Source of the DNA: Candidatus Saccharimonadota bacterium
GTDB lineage: Bacteria; Patescibacteriota; Saccharimonadia; Saccharimonadales; Saccharimonadaceae
Assembly (NCBI GenBank): GCA_015655045.1
Contig: JAATFU010000005.1
Coordinates: forward strand, 1-64,000
Direction: 5' to 3'
DNA: 64,000 bases
Below the pieces are notes generated by a model that was not told the origin of the DNA, did no database searches, and saw nothing but the letters and a program-made list of their open reading frames with translations. Numbering within the stretch: position 1 is the first letter of the stretch; each line of letters starts with the position of its first letter. Of the stretch, positions 28,004 through 37,339 are shown one piece after another. A program made the translations under genes and the position numbers.

Positions 28004-28038
28004 AGGAATCGGGTGAACCTCAAGAGAGAGGTGATGGC

Positions 28039-28566
28039 ATGACCATCAAATTAGTACCGATTAGCGCCAACCGCATCGATGTCTCGGGCATCACAGACAT
28101 CGAGCGAGAACGCCTGAAGGTTACGTTCAAGGACGGCCGCGAACTTTACTTCCTCTACGATCCTCACTCGACCAGCATCGTTGTCGACGTCGATCCGTTC
28201 AAGACGGGTCTCGGTGATGCACGCAGGCTCAACAAGGAGCTGTTCGAACGGTTCCGCGTTCGCTATGCCCGAAACCGGATGAAGCGACTGGTCGACGGAC
28301 TCCACAAGTTCTTCGACCCAAACTTTCACGTACCGTTCGACAGGTGGACGATCGATCGGCTCTTCAGCGAGTTCCGCATCGAACTTGGTCTCGGCAACGA
28401 GGTCCGCGACTGCGGTCTCGCGGTCGGCGTTCACCTGTGGGTGACGTACGGTACCCGCTACAGCGACCCGATACCGGACTTTATCCCCTGGGGAAAAGTC
28501 GAATCGATCGAGTCCGTCATGCTCGAACCCACCCCAGTAAACCTGGCGGTGCGGAACTACGCATGA
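28039..28566 (+). CDS. Hypothetical protein, high-GC, likely foreign
   Basis: MTIKLVPISANRIDVSGITDIERERLKVTFKDGRELYFLYDP; SD GAGAGAGGTGAT; codon usage GC-rich relative to surroundings. Confidence 0.75.
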   Translation: MTIKLVPISANRIDVSGITDIERERLKVTFKDGRELYFLYDPHSTSIVVDVDPFKTGLGDARRLNKELFERFRVRYARNRMKRLVDGLHKFFDPNFHVPFDRWTIDRLFSEFRIELGLGNEVRDCGLAVGVHLWVTYGTRYSDPIPDFIPWGKVESIESVMLEPTPVNLAVRNYA

Positions 28567-28588
28567 CAAGCCCGCACCCGTGGATGAG

Positions 28589-28641
28589 AGAGCCCGACAG
28601 AATTTGTCGATGAGCCGCTCATCGATGGGTCGGGCTCTTTT
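28589..28641 (+). terminator. Intrinsic terminator of high-GC gene
   Basis: AGAGCCCGAC...GTCGGGCTCTTTT. Confidence 0.85.
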
Positions 28642-28674
28642 CATATCAAAGCATCTCCCGCTATTTCTTTGTGT

Positions 28675-29616
28675 CTAAAGCAGTTCTTTTCTCAGCCACG
28701 CCTGGCTCTTGGCAATATAGGTTTGAACAAATTGAGTATTCCAAGCAAGGCTTTCAAACCCATGGAAGGCTCCCGGGACTACCTCGATAGCAACTTTGCA
28801 ACCACTTTGTTCGAGCCTCTTCGCGTACTTTATATCTTCGTCAAAGAAGAGCTCTATATCCCCCGCGCCTATCCAGGTTGGAGGAAAATATTCGAGATTC
28901 GCACGATGAGCAGGAACGGCATATTCGGCTAAGTGGCCCGTACCTGGTTCGGTTCCTAGGTAGGATTTCCATCCAACATAATTTTGCTTATTATTCCATA
29001 CTGTATGCTTTATAGCATCGAGCCGATGGTCCGTAGCAGTGAGGTCATCTAACATTGGACTAAATATCCACTGGGCAATAGGTTGGATCTCTTCTACGTC
29101 ATGAACTCTTTGAACTAGACTTGCTGCTAGTCCCCCGCCTGCACTTTGGCCTCCTATGGCAACCTTGTGGATATTCACCTTAAGACTTGGTGCCGACTGT
29201 TGCAGCCACTTCCACGCAGCCAAGCAATCATCAAGCGCCGCTGGAAAAGATGACTCTGGTGAAAGCCGATATTCAACCGATACAATAATAATGCCGAGCT
29301 TTTTTGCAGTACTCACACATAGCCTATCATCCTGAATGGCGCCACCGATGACAAAGCCCCCTCCGTGAATCCATAATAATGCGCTATCTGAAGTTCTCTT
29401 GTGGGGTATGTATACACGAACCATATTATTGCCGACGGGTCTTTTTTCGATAGTCACACCCTCATACTGTCTATCCGACAGTCCAATCTTAAATAGCGTT
29501 CGCATAAACCAGCGCCCCATACGGCTCCCAATTGGCAAAGCTGGAATCAACCTTGCCGCCTTTCGTAACTCGGGTGCTATTTGTAATAATGTCATCTTTT
29601 TGTATGATGCTTGCAT
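28675..29616 (-). CDS. Alpha/beta hydrolase (HSL-type esterase)
   Basis: IHGGGFVIGG oxyanion motif, GGQSAGGGLA nucleophile elbow; ATG at 29616 preceded by TATAAT. Confidence 0.92.
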   Translation of the reverse strand: MQASYKKMTLLQIAPELRKAARLIPALPIGSRMGRWFMRTLFKIGLSDRQYEGVTIEKRPVGNNMVRVYIPHKRTSDSALLWIHGGGFVIGGAIQDDRLCVSTAKKLGIIIVSVEYRLSPESSFPAALDDCLAAWKWLQQSAPSLKVNIHKVAIGGQSAGGGLAASLVQRVHDVEEIQPIAQWIFSPMLDDLTATDHRLDAIKHTVWNNKQNYVGWKSYLGTEPGTGHLAEYAVPAHRANLEYFPPTWIGAGDIELFFDEDIKYAKRLEQSGCKVAIEVVPGAFHGFESLAWNTQFVQTYIAKSQAWLRKELL

Positions 29617-29745
29617 GTGGATGATTATACAGGAGTTGGTCGATGCGCAGATGCTACGAATAAAATTACATGCTTCGTCTAGTTTTATAGGGCCGCCCAT
29701 CCCCTGCGGTTGTTGCACCTCACCTGGGTATGCTTTAATAGTGAC

Positions 29746-30213
29746 ATGAAACAAGTGTGGGCAAAACAAAAAGGTTTCACTATTGTTGAATTGTTAGTCG
29801 TTATTGTCGTGATTGCAATCCTGGCTGCGATTACGATTGTGGCGTATGGAGGGATATCGGAGCGCGCAAAAGTTGCGCGTGCAAATGATGACTTAACCCA
29901 ACTCAGTAAGGCAATCCAAGTTGCTCGACTCAACACAAATCAAACTCTCATACAATTGACAGGCAACAGTTGTACACGGTGTGGAGATACGGACGGTACA
30001 CGTATAGCTGCGTCGATTGCAAAGATTGAGGCCGCTTCAGGTACGAACCTGAGTAGCCTCAAGGTAGGAGATCCATGGGGTAACCCTTACTATATGGACG
30101 AGAACGAAGGGGAGAACGGCAGTTGTGCAAATCATGATTCTATCTCGCTGACAGTTACACATACTGGCGTTAGTGGAATCTCCATACCCTTTTATTCCTG
30201 CCCTGGTGGCTAA
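29746..30213 (+). CDS. Type IV pilin-like protein (copy A of shared N-terminal module)
   Basis: MKQVWAKQKGFTIVELLVVIVVIAILAAITIVAYGGISERA; TATGCTTTAAT just before ATG. Confidence 0.92.
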   Translation: MKQVWAKQKGFTIVELLVVIVVIAILAAITIVAYGGISERAKVARANDDLTQLSKAIQVARLNTNQTLIQLTGNSCTRCGDTDGTRIAASIAKIEAASGTNLSSLKVGDPWGNPYYMDENEGENGSCANHDSISLTVTHTGVSGISIPFYSCPGG

Positions 30214-30282
30214 TAGTCACATATGTATCCACTCCTCAGTCTTATTTCCTGATTTTGACCATGCTATAATGAACATTCGTAC

Positions 30283-30359
30283 GGGTGATTAGCTCAGTTG
30301 GCTAGAGCGCACGATTCACATTCGTGAGGTCACAGGTTCAAGCCCTGTATCGCCCACCA
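30283..30359 (+). tRNA. tRNA-Val (CAC)
   Basis: GGGTGATTAGCTCAGTTGG...CACGA-TTCACAT-TCGTG...CGCCCACCA; TGCTATAAT upstream. Confidence 0.92.
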
Positions 30360-30390
30360 CGTAGACATATGAAACAGTATTGAATTATTC

Positions 30391-30424
30391 TATACACTTC
30401 CTTTAACCCAGGAAGTGTATATTT
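30391..30424. terminator. Terminator
   Basis: ATACACTTCCT-TTAACCC-AGGAAGTGTATATTTT. Confidence 0.75.
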
Positions 30425-30444
30425 TGTCCGACGGTTGTGCGAAG

Positions 30445-30906
30445 CTATTTCGAAGCAACAATAACACTTTTAAGAGTCGTGGCGAGATGCTCAAGACTCT
30501 CGTGTAATTTTATCAGCTGGTCATTGTCCCATGTGCCCAAGGCTTCATGCATCATCTTTTGACGCGCACTAGCTACTTGCTTAACAATCGCAAGTCCCTG
30601 CTTGGTGAGTATTACTTGTCGTATGCGTTTATCAGATACTTTATGTGAAGCCACAACAAGACCACCAGCGATTAACTTATCTACCTGGCGACTAATCGTC
30701 GAGTAATCTCGATCAACTTGATCCGCCAGCTCTCCGATACTAAGTGAAATATGCACATGTATGCGCATTAGAAGTGGGAACAAGGCAGTATCAAGCGAGA
30801 CGCCGGCACGTTTAAGGAGTACCTTATCTTGCTTAGGTCGATTGAAAAAGCTAACTATTTCAAATAATGAGGTGTATATATCGTCATGCATTGCTTGCAT
30901 TATCAT
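30445..30906 (-). CDS. MarR family regulator (start set from homology; ORF extends upstream)
   Basis: SIGELADQVDRDYSTISRQVDKLIAGGLV wHTH; divergent from FMN reductase. Confidence 0.87.
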   Translation of the reverse strand: MIMQAMHDDIYTSLFEIVSFFNRPKQDKVLLKRAGVSLDTALFPLLMRIHVHISLSIGELADQVDRDYSTISRQVDKLIAGGLVVASHKVSDKRIRQVILTKQGLAIVKQVASARQKMMHEALGTWDNDQLIKLHESLEHLATTLKSVIVASK

Positions 30907-30963
30907 ACCATACACGCTACGATTATGTGTATTATGCACGTAATTGAGAGGGGCGAGAAACCT

Positions 30964-31554
30964 ATGATCCACACCACAGATAAACCAAAGATCGGCATTA
31001 TCATCGGCAGCAATCGCCCCGCGCGTGTCTGTCAGGCGGTAGCTGAGTGGGCGATGCAGACAATGGCAGATAATCAGCTCACATATGAGCTGATTGATCT
31101 CGCAGAAATAGATCTCCCTTTTCTTGACGAGCCAGATATACCCGCTCGTCATCACTATACCAAGGCCCACACTAAGCAATGGAGCGATATAATTAGTAAC
31201 TACGACGGGTTCGTACTCGTATTCCCTCAATACAACTGGGGGTATCCAGCCGTATTAAAAAATGCCTTAGACTTTTTATATGACGAATGGTCGGGAAAGC
31301 CTGTCAGTATTATGTGCTACGGTGGCCACGGCGGCTTTCAAGCAACCCTTGCCATGAAGCTCGTTACCCAAGGCCTTCACATGTATAATATGTCGAGTAA
31401 TCCGCCGCTTGATATTGACGAAGAGATGTTCGACGAACATGGCCAATTCAAGGATATCGAAGCTGCATTTGGATGTTACACCATCCCCCTCCAAGCTGTT
31501 TCAGCTGAGTTTCGGAGCCTGCTCTTGAGTCCTTCAACCACGACCCAGGCATAG
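30964..31554 (+). CDS. NADPH-dependent FMN reductase family protein
   Basis: KIGIIIGSNRPARVCQAVAEW, FPQYNWGYPAVLKNALDFLYDEW. Confidence 0.93.
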   Translation: MIHTTDKPKIGIIIGSNRPARVCQAVAEWAMQTMADNQLTYELIDLAEIDLPFLDEPDIPARHHYTKAHTKQWSDIISNYDGFVLVFPQYNWGYPAVLKNALDFLYDEWSGKPVSIMCYGGHGGFQATLAMKLVTQGLHMYNMSSNPPLDIDEEMFDEHGQFKDIEAAFGCYTIPLQAVSAEFRSLLLSPSTTTQA

Positions 31555-31620
31555 CTACTCTTTTTTGCCAGAGGGGGGTTAGCCTCAACTAGCTGTGACT
31601 CATTGTGTATTTAGGGCAAT

Positions 31621-32403
31621 ATGCTTATGATGAAGACAATGAGTAAATCTATTAGCCTCCACGGACTTCGTACTTTCAACTTTTACATGGCTGCCTTTCA
31701 TGGGATTCAGGGCATCATCATCCTGCTGCTGAGCCGATCTTTTACCATCCCCATCTCAGGCAGCTACCTGACATACAATCGAATACTGCAGACACTCGAG
31801 CCAGCCACAGCTCATTTATTTGACCTCTCAATCCCTTTACTCATCGCTCTCTTCTTCTTCGTTTCAGCTGCCGCTCATCTCTTTATCGCAACTATTTACA
31901 ACAAGAGGTATAACCAAGATCTTGGACGGGGTATTAATAAGGTTCGTTGGATCGAGTATGCCATCTCTGCCAGTATCATGATGGTGGCTATTGCTACGCT
32001 TGTGGGTGTCTATGATTCCATGAACCTTCTGATGATATTTAGTCTGGTTGCAATCATGAACCTACTTGGTCTAGTTATGGAGATCCACAACCAGACAACA
32101 CGTACCACCAACTGGCTAAGCTATTGGATTGGCTGTTTTGCTGGCCTTATTCCCTGGGTAGTGATTGGTTTTTGTTTCTGGCTCTCAGCCGACAAAGGCA
32201 GTGCTCCACCTGCCTTTGTCTATTGGATTTTTGTTTCCATTTTTGTCTTCTTTAGCTGCTTTGCCATCAATATGCTCTTACAGTATAAGAAGGTTGGCCC
32301 ATGGAAAGACTATCTATACGGCGAACGGGTCTATATTATCTTAAGCTTAGTCGCAAAAACCCTCCTAGCATGGCAAGTTTTTGCTGGCACCTTACAACCG
32401 TAA
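31621..32403 (+). CDS. Heliorhodopsin
   Basis: 7-TM; RWIEYAISASIMMVAIATLVGVYD, MNLLGLVMEIHN, FAINMLLQYKKVGPWKDYLYGERVYIILSLVAKTLLAWQVFAGTL with retinal-binding Lys in TM7. Confidence 0.92.
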   Translation: MLMMKTMSKSISLHGLRTFNFYMAAFHGIQGIIILLLSRSFTIPISGSYLTYNRILQTLEPATAHLFDLSIPLLIALFFFVSAAAHLFIATIYNKRYNQDLGRGINKVRWIEYAISASIMMVAIATLVGVYDSMNLLMIFSLVAIMNLLGLVMEIHNQTTRTTNWLSYWIGCFAGLIPWVVIGFCFWLSADKGSAPPAFVYWIFVSIFVFFSCFAINMLLQYKKVGPWKDYLYGERVYIILSLVAKTLLAWQVFAGTLQP

Positions 32404-32438
32404 CAAAAACTTTTACATTTATTTGCTATCATACAACT

Positions 32439-33149
32439 ATGCAACCTTCTCTCCCCTCACCACACCCTACAGAACATCACCGTTCCCAGCGCTCTAACTG
32501 GCTTCGTGCAGCTGTCTTAGGCGTCGATGATGGCCTGGTCTCCACTTCAAGCCTCATGATTGGCGTATTGGCTGCTCACGCAAGCTATTCCACTATCCTT
32601 ACTACGGGTATCGCTGGGCTTGTGGCTGGTGCTTTGTCAATGGCAGCCGGAGAATACGTCTCAGTCAGCTCCCAACGAGACGCTGAGCGCACCGATATCG
32701 ATATCGAACGCCGAGCCCTCCAGAATAATCCTAAGGGGGAACTCGCCGAACTGGCTGCTATTTACCAGCAACGAGGCCTCAGCAAGGACTTGTCACTTGA
32801 GGTGGCTCGTCAGCTCCAAGCCCGTGATGCTGTGGGCGCGCATGCTCGAGATGAGCTAGGCATTACCGTGGCAACTCACCCCAATCCCCTACAAGCAGCC
32901 ATCGCGTCAGCTATTGCCTTTGCTGGTGGCTCGTTTGTACCAATCCTAGCTACGCTGCTTAGTAAAACTGGCGAGAACGCTTTTGTCATCGTGGTTGCCA
33001 CCTTGATTGCGTTAGCTATTTCAGGAGCCATTGGTGCCTCTATTGGAGGCGGTAATAGGTTCGTCGCCGGTTGCCGCGTGTTACTTGGTGGCGGTATTGC
33101 CATGGCGGTGACTGCCCTTATTGGCCATCTGATTGGAACCACTCTCTAG
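32439..33149 (+). CDS. VIT1/CCC1 family Fe2+/Mn2+ transporter
   Basis: LRAAVLGVDDGLVSTSSLMIGV, AGALSMAAGEYVSVSSQRDAE. Confidence 0.93.
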   Translation: MQPSLPSPHPTEHHRSQRSNWLRAAVLGVDDGLVSTSSLMIGVLAAHASYSTILTTGIAGLVAGALSMAAGEYVSVSSQRDAERTDIDIERRALQNNPKGELAELAAIYQQRGLSKDLSLEVARQLQARDAVGAHARDELGITVATHPNPLQAAIASAIAFAGGSFVPILATLLSKTGENAFVIVVATLIALAISGAIGASIGGGNRFVAGCRVLLGGGIAMAVTALIGHLIGTTL

Positions 33150-33168
33150 GTTTTTAAGTACGCCGACT

Positions 33169-33570
33169 ATGCATACCCTCCGACTCACTCTCTCGAAACG
33201 CGAAATCTGGCTCAGCCTCTGCCTTATTTTTCTTGCTCTGGGCGGTATTATCGGTGGTATTTTGATGCTTATACAACCAGATGGCTCGCTACTTGGCCTA
33301 TCGCCCGATCTCCTACGCAGTGCACCAGTCCATACCTATGTGTGGCCGGGTATTTTCTTGGTAAGCGCGATGGGGCTTTGGCCGAGCCTGAACCTGTGCG
33401 GCCTCCTTCAGCATAGACAGTGGGTACAACTCTCGAATAGAATCCTTGGCGCCACCACCCTTGTATGGGTTGTCTATGAGGTCATGACGATCCACAGCTT
33501 GAGTCCACTGCAGCCGCTTATTGGCCTCATTGGTATCGTTCTCTTGCTACACTCCACTCGACGTACGTAA
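33169..33570 (+). CDS. Small membrane protein
   Basis: Four predicted hydrophobic helices; close downstream of VIT gene. Confidence 0.7.
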   Translation: MHTLRLTLSKREIWLSLCLIFLALGGIIGGILMLIQPDGSLLGLSPDLLRSAPVHTYVWPGIFLVSAMGLWPSLNLCGLLQHRQWVQLSNRILGATTLVWVVYEVMTIHSLSPLQPLIGLIGIVLLLHSTRRT

Positions 33571-33589
33571 AGAATAGCCACGCACATTT

Positions 33590-33620
33590 AAAAACCGACC
33601 TCTCAATGTGCCGGTTTTTA
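33590..33620. terminator. Terminator
   Basis: AAAAACCG...CGGTTTTTAG. Confidence 0.6.
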
Positions 33621-33647
33621 GCTATACGTCGTTAAGTTCCTACTACT

Positions 33648-33851
33648 TCAAGAGAGCAGTTGTCGTAATCGAGTGGTGTGGTGATTTCTAAAGAGCTTGC
33701 CGAGTTGTTCACGCTCTTCAACAACCTTCCACCTACGTTGTTGTAATTGTTTAGCTTTTGATCGCCAGCCATCCTTGTCGAGTTCTTGGTAGAGCTCGTC
33801 GGCGTCAAATTCAGATACTTTTGTTGGTCTTGAGAATAGTCGCCTACTCAT
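33648..33851 (-). CDS. Small basic hypothetical protein
   Basis: 67 aa, charged; SD-like AGGAGG upstream. Confidence 0.6.
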   Translation of the reverse strand: MSRRLFSRPTKVSEFDADELYQELDKDGWRSKAKQLQQRRWKVVEEREQLGKLFRNHHTTRLRQLLS

Positions 33852-33962
33852 TTCACACCTCCTTCGTTATCTTGTAACTATATTCTAAAGAAGGACCTAG
33901 TGTCAGTCTGTGATCTTTCTTACAAATATTGAAGTTTCTTCTAGTAGCGTCTATTCGCTACA

Positions 33963-35852
33963 TTATCCTCTGTAAGGTGTTATGGATTTAGCCACACCAT
34001 TCTGATTAACATAAAGAGGGCCAAGAGGCAACAAGATGGACGCTGATGCCTGCAGCCATAGTCGTGCCAACGAGTGCACACCCTGAACCTTTGGATGTAC
34101 CCCGTCGACAAGCTCATTCTGATGATTTGCAAAATATTGATATGCTTTAGTATCGCCTAGATATACAGACGTGCCATTTATTAGCGTAAGAAGCTGTGTT
34201 GCGTAAGACTGAATCCGTGCAGTGCTCATTTCGGAAAAATCATTACTAAATGACCCTGGTAGGGTATAGGTTGGCATATTTAAAATGACCTTGAAACCGC
34301 TAGCGGTGAGATTACCCACGATACTTGTCATATTTGACAGGTATGTCGTCGGACTAATCGACAGGCTATCCTTAGAGTCATTCGCCCCTAACATAATAAA
34401 GACGTGCGTAACCCCCATGCTAGTAAATGCCGTCTTTGCATTAATAAATTGTGACGTTGCCGGTAACCAATTCGCTGTTGTTTGCCCACTTGCTGCCGCA
34501 TTAACAAGAGTTACATTTCGTGAGCCAGCTATAATACTTAGCATATTCTGCAAGGCACTTGATGGATTGATAGTTCCCCCTGTCGTCGCCAGTTCTGTGG
34601 GCGTATAGATACTAATTGAGTCACCAATAAATCCAAGGGTTAATGACAGCGCATCTGCCCGTGTGTTAATTGCATATTGGCCTGTCGTGGCAGTTACCGA
34701 CAGCGAATCAGTAACTCGTAATTTATAGAAATACAATGTATCGGCTAGCAAGTTCGAGTCTGACAATATTAAGCTAGTCGCAGATGAGATGATATTATCA
34801 GCTCCCGGTGTAAAACTTGCTACCGTGCTACGATACCACTGATACGTCAATGTACCCGTACCGCCACTTGCGGCCGTAGCAGAAAGAGAAATTAAGGTTG
34901 GCCCTTGCGAGACCGTACTAATTGTCCCAATGACAAGTTGTTGAGCCGATGCCGTATAGCTTATTGATGAAGGATCGGTAAGTCCTCCATTATTACTCGT
35001 CGAGAGAGTCTTCATACCACTTGTACTCGGAGTATACGTTACTGTTACTTGTTGAGTGCTTGAACTTAGCTGGATGGAAGAGGGGCTAAAGGAACCCCCG
35101 CCTCCATTATCGGTGGGTGTGAATATCGTCGGGTCGACAGGAGGAATAGAGCCCGCAGGGGTTAAGGCAAGTGTAAAGGGGGCTGAGGCTGTATTTACAA
35201 TTCCACTCGTTGGACCAATAAAGGTGTACCCTGTTGAGGTTGGGGCACTTTCATTGTACGTAATAACTTGATCGTGCGTTACGGCAAACGAGTGAGAAAG
35301 TCCGAAGGACCCCATAGTAAGAGCTGTGTCTACGATACTCACCGTCTGGATAGCTGCTCCGTCCGGATAGTTGGTCGCAATGTAACACGAGACGGTGAGA
35401 GTTGTTCCAACAACCTTTGCATCAAGTACGTACTGCGTACCTTGAACAAAGGACACGCCCGTATCACTCCCCTGTAGAAGTGTTGTTGAAGTTTGCGCCG
35501 ATCCGTTATACCTATAGATAAAACAACGACGGTTGCCATTTATATACGAGAAGGCATACGCATCGTATGTCGAGGAGTTAGCGCGTAGAAGAATTAGTGG
35601 AACTACCCCACTCGATGCAAAGGTGAACTTGACGACCATACGCTGGTCTGTGCAGTCCTCGCTCGCAGGACGTAAGAGCCAATTGCGAAACACGTTATTG
35701 GTATTTGCTGCATTTAACTTATTGCTCACAATATTATATTGAGAGCCGGCAACGTCCGTCCAGTTATTGCCTACTCCGGTCGTCGTACCTGCTGCACCCA
35801 CACTTGTGTTTGCGCGGCTAAATGTATCATTAATAATCTGAAGTTCAGTCAT
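33963..35852 (-). CDS. SGNH/GDSL hydrolase with N-terminal jelly-roll-like and Ig-like regions, no obvious signal peptide
   Basis: GFIGDSIS, MLGANDSKDS, DGVHPKVQG motifs; N-terminus MTELQIINDTFSRAN. Confidence 0.82.
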   Translation of the reverse strand: MTELQIINDTFSRANTSVGAAGTTTGVGNNWTDVAGSQYNIVSNKLNAANTNNVFRNWLLRPASEDCTDQRMVVKFTFASSGVVPLILLRANSSTYDAYAFSYINGNRRCFIYRYNGSAQTSTTLLQGSDTGVSFVQGTQYVLDAKVVGTTLTVSCYIATNYPDGAAIQTVSIVDTALTMGSFGLSHSFAVTHDQVITYNESAPTSTGYTFIGPTSGIVNTASAPFTLALTPAGSIPPVDPTIFTPTDNGGGGSFSPSSIQLSSSTQQVTVTYTPSTSGMKTLSTSNNGGLTDPSSISYTASAQQLVIGTISTVSQGPTLISLSATAASGGTGTLTYQWYRSTVASFTPGADNIISSATSLILSDSNLLADTLYFYKLRVTDSLSVTATTGQYAINTRADALSLTLGFIGDSISIYTPTELATTGGTINPSSALQNMLSIIAGSRNVTLVNAAASGQTTANWLPATSQFINAKTAFTSMGVTHVFIMLGANDSKDSLSISPTTYLSNMTSIVGNLTASGFKVILNMPTYTLPGSFSNDFSEMSTARIQSYATQLLTLINGTSVYLGDTKAYQYFANHQNELVDGVHPKVQGVHSLARLWLQASASILLPLGPLYVNQNGVAKSITPYRG

Positions 35853-35856
35853 GAGC

Positions 35857-36177
35857 TTAGGCCTTTAGCCAAATATCACCAGATAGCCAGTGGAGTGGCT
35901 GTGTCGAACACTGCCAATACACCACTGGAAGTTCAGTGGGACGGACTGCGGAAGCATTTGTTATAGGGTTATTCGCTGTTCCTAAACCGCGATATCGCGC
36001 GTCGAGTGTTGCCAGTGAGCCTGTCAATTTCTCGTCTAGTGCATTTATTAAGCCAGTTATTTTAGATTGTGGAATATCCCTTAGGCTACCGTCGCCATTA
36101 TGAGCTTCTGAAAGATAGTCATTGAGTATTTGACCCCACGTACCCTGATCTTGGCCTGGCTGTGGAAGGCGAGCCAT
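35857..36177 (-). CDS. Tail-fibre-like adaptor protein (MARLPQPG family)
   Basis: MARLPQPGQDQGTWGQILNDYLSEAHNGDGSLRDIPQSKITGL shared with 49684-51021; ends 5 nt before the SGNH gene. Confidence 0.65.
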   Translation of the reverse strand: MARLPQPGQDQGTWGQILNDYLSEAHNGDGSLRDIPQSKITGLINALDEKLTGSLATLDARYRGLGTANNPITNASAVRPTELPVVYWQCSTQPLHWLSGDIWLKA

Positions 36178-36385
36178 CAGTGGCTCTCTCTGTGGCTATT
36201 AAAGAGGGGTTCGGATAGTGCTAAATTTCTCCGCTTCTTCGTCCATAACGTCCGATGTGATCGTGCCATTGGGCTAATATTCCTTCTCTTACTCGTAGCT
36301 TACTATCCATAGCATAAGGGAGATAGCATAGAGTGTCAAGAACCAGTAACCTCTTATACTCCTCTGGCTATTAGACTTACTGGGC

Positions 36386-36426
36386 ATAAAAAGAAATATC
36401 CCCATCTTTCGATGAGGATATTTCTT
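36386..36426. terminator. Terminator downstream of tRNA-Phe
   Basis: AAAGAAATATCC...GGATATTTCTTT. Confidence 0.8.
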
Positions 36427-36502
36427 TGGTGGCTCCTCCCAGACTTGAACTGGGGACACAAGGCTCTTCAAGCCTCTGCTCTACCAACTGAGCTAAAGAG
36501 CC
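36427..36502 (-). tRNA. tRNA-Phe (GAA)
   Basis: GGCTCTTTAGCTCAGTTGG...AGGC-TTGAAGA-GCCT...CCA. Confidence 0.93.
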
Positions 36503-36583
36503 ACGCTTTGGTGTATGTGTTACAATACTCCGCCTATTGTAGGTGAAAAGTGCCTTCTTTTCAAGCGCTGTATAGAGAGGCTC

Positions 36584-37327
36584 TTACTTGATAATTGATT
36601 TGATGTTGTCAACTAAATCGGCCGGAATGACAAAGACGGTCTTCTGACTTGGCTCAACTGCAATCTTCTCAAGTGTTTGCAGGGTGCGAATACTGATTCC
36701 CCCGGCAACCTTACTCAGCATTTCAGCTGCATCGGCAACCGATTGCGCTGCAGATTTCTCACCCTCAGCGGTGATAATTACTGCTCGTCGCTCTCGTTCA
36801 GCTTCAGCCTGCTTGGCCATCGCCCGCTTCATGTCTTGGGGCAGCTCGATGTTCTGTAACTTCACATTCTCAACGTCAATACCCCACTTTTCAGTCTGAA
36901 TATCAACAATGGCCTTAATCTGGTCACTGACCTCGTCTCGTTTACCAAGCAGCGAATCAAGCTCAATATTGCCCGTTACATCACGAAGGGCTGCCTGGGC
37001 AAACTGGCTCGTAGCATAGATATAATTCGTTGTTTCAAGCACTGCCTTCTTAGCATCGAGTACTCGGAAGTAAACGACCGCATCAACATTGACCGTGACG
37101 TTATCCTTCGTAATAACTTCTTGTTTCGGGATATCAATAGTATTGGTACGAGTATCAACCTTAATCATGCGCTGGAAGATAGGCACCACGACGCGAAGAC
37201 CAGCGTCACGAATGCCCGTGAATCGTCCCAACGTGAGCACCAGACCTCGTTCATATTGGTTTACGACCCGAAGACCGCTCAAGATCAGAATAATAACAAT
37301 GATAATGATAAATATGGCAAATCCCAT
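36584..37327 (-). CDS. SPFH/band-7 (slipin/stomatin) protein
   Basis: VVNQYERGLVLTLGRFTG...AMAKQAEAERERRAVIITAEGEKSAA. Confidence 0.95.
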   Translation of the reverse strand: MGFAIFIIIIVIILILSGLRVVNQYERGLVLTLGRFTGIRDAGLRVVVPIFQRMIKVDTRTNTIDIPKQEVITKDNVTVNVDAVVYFRVLDAKKAVLETTNYIYATSQFAQAALRDVTGNIELDSLLGKRDEVSDQIKAIVDIQTEKWGIDVENVKLQNIELPQDMKRAMAKQAEAERERRAVIITAEGEKSAAQSVADAAEMLSKVAGGISIRTLQTLEKIAVEPSQKTVFVIPADLVDNIKSIIK

Positions 37328-37339
37328 GAAACTCTCCTT

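Noticed and set aside
28051-28644. 197-aa minus-strand ORF opposite the high-GC gene
   Set aside because: High GC gives long antisense ORFs; plus-strand ORF has SD and terminator in the correct orientation
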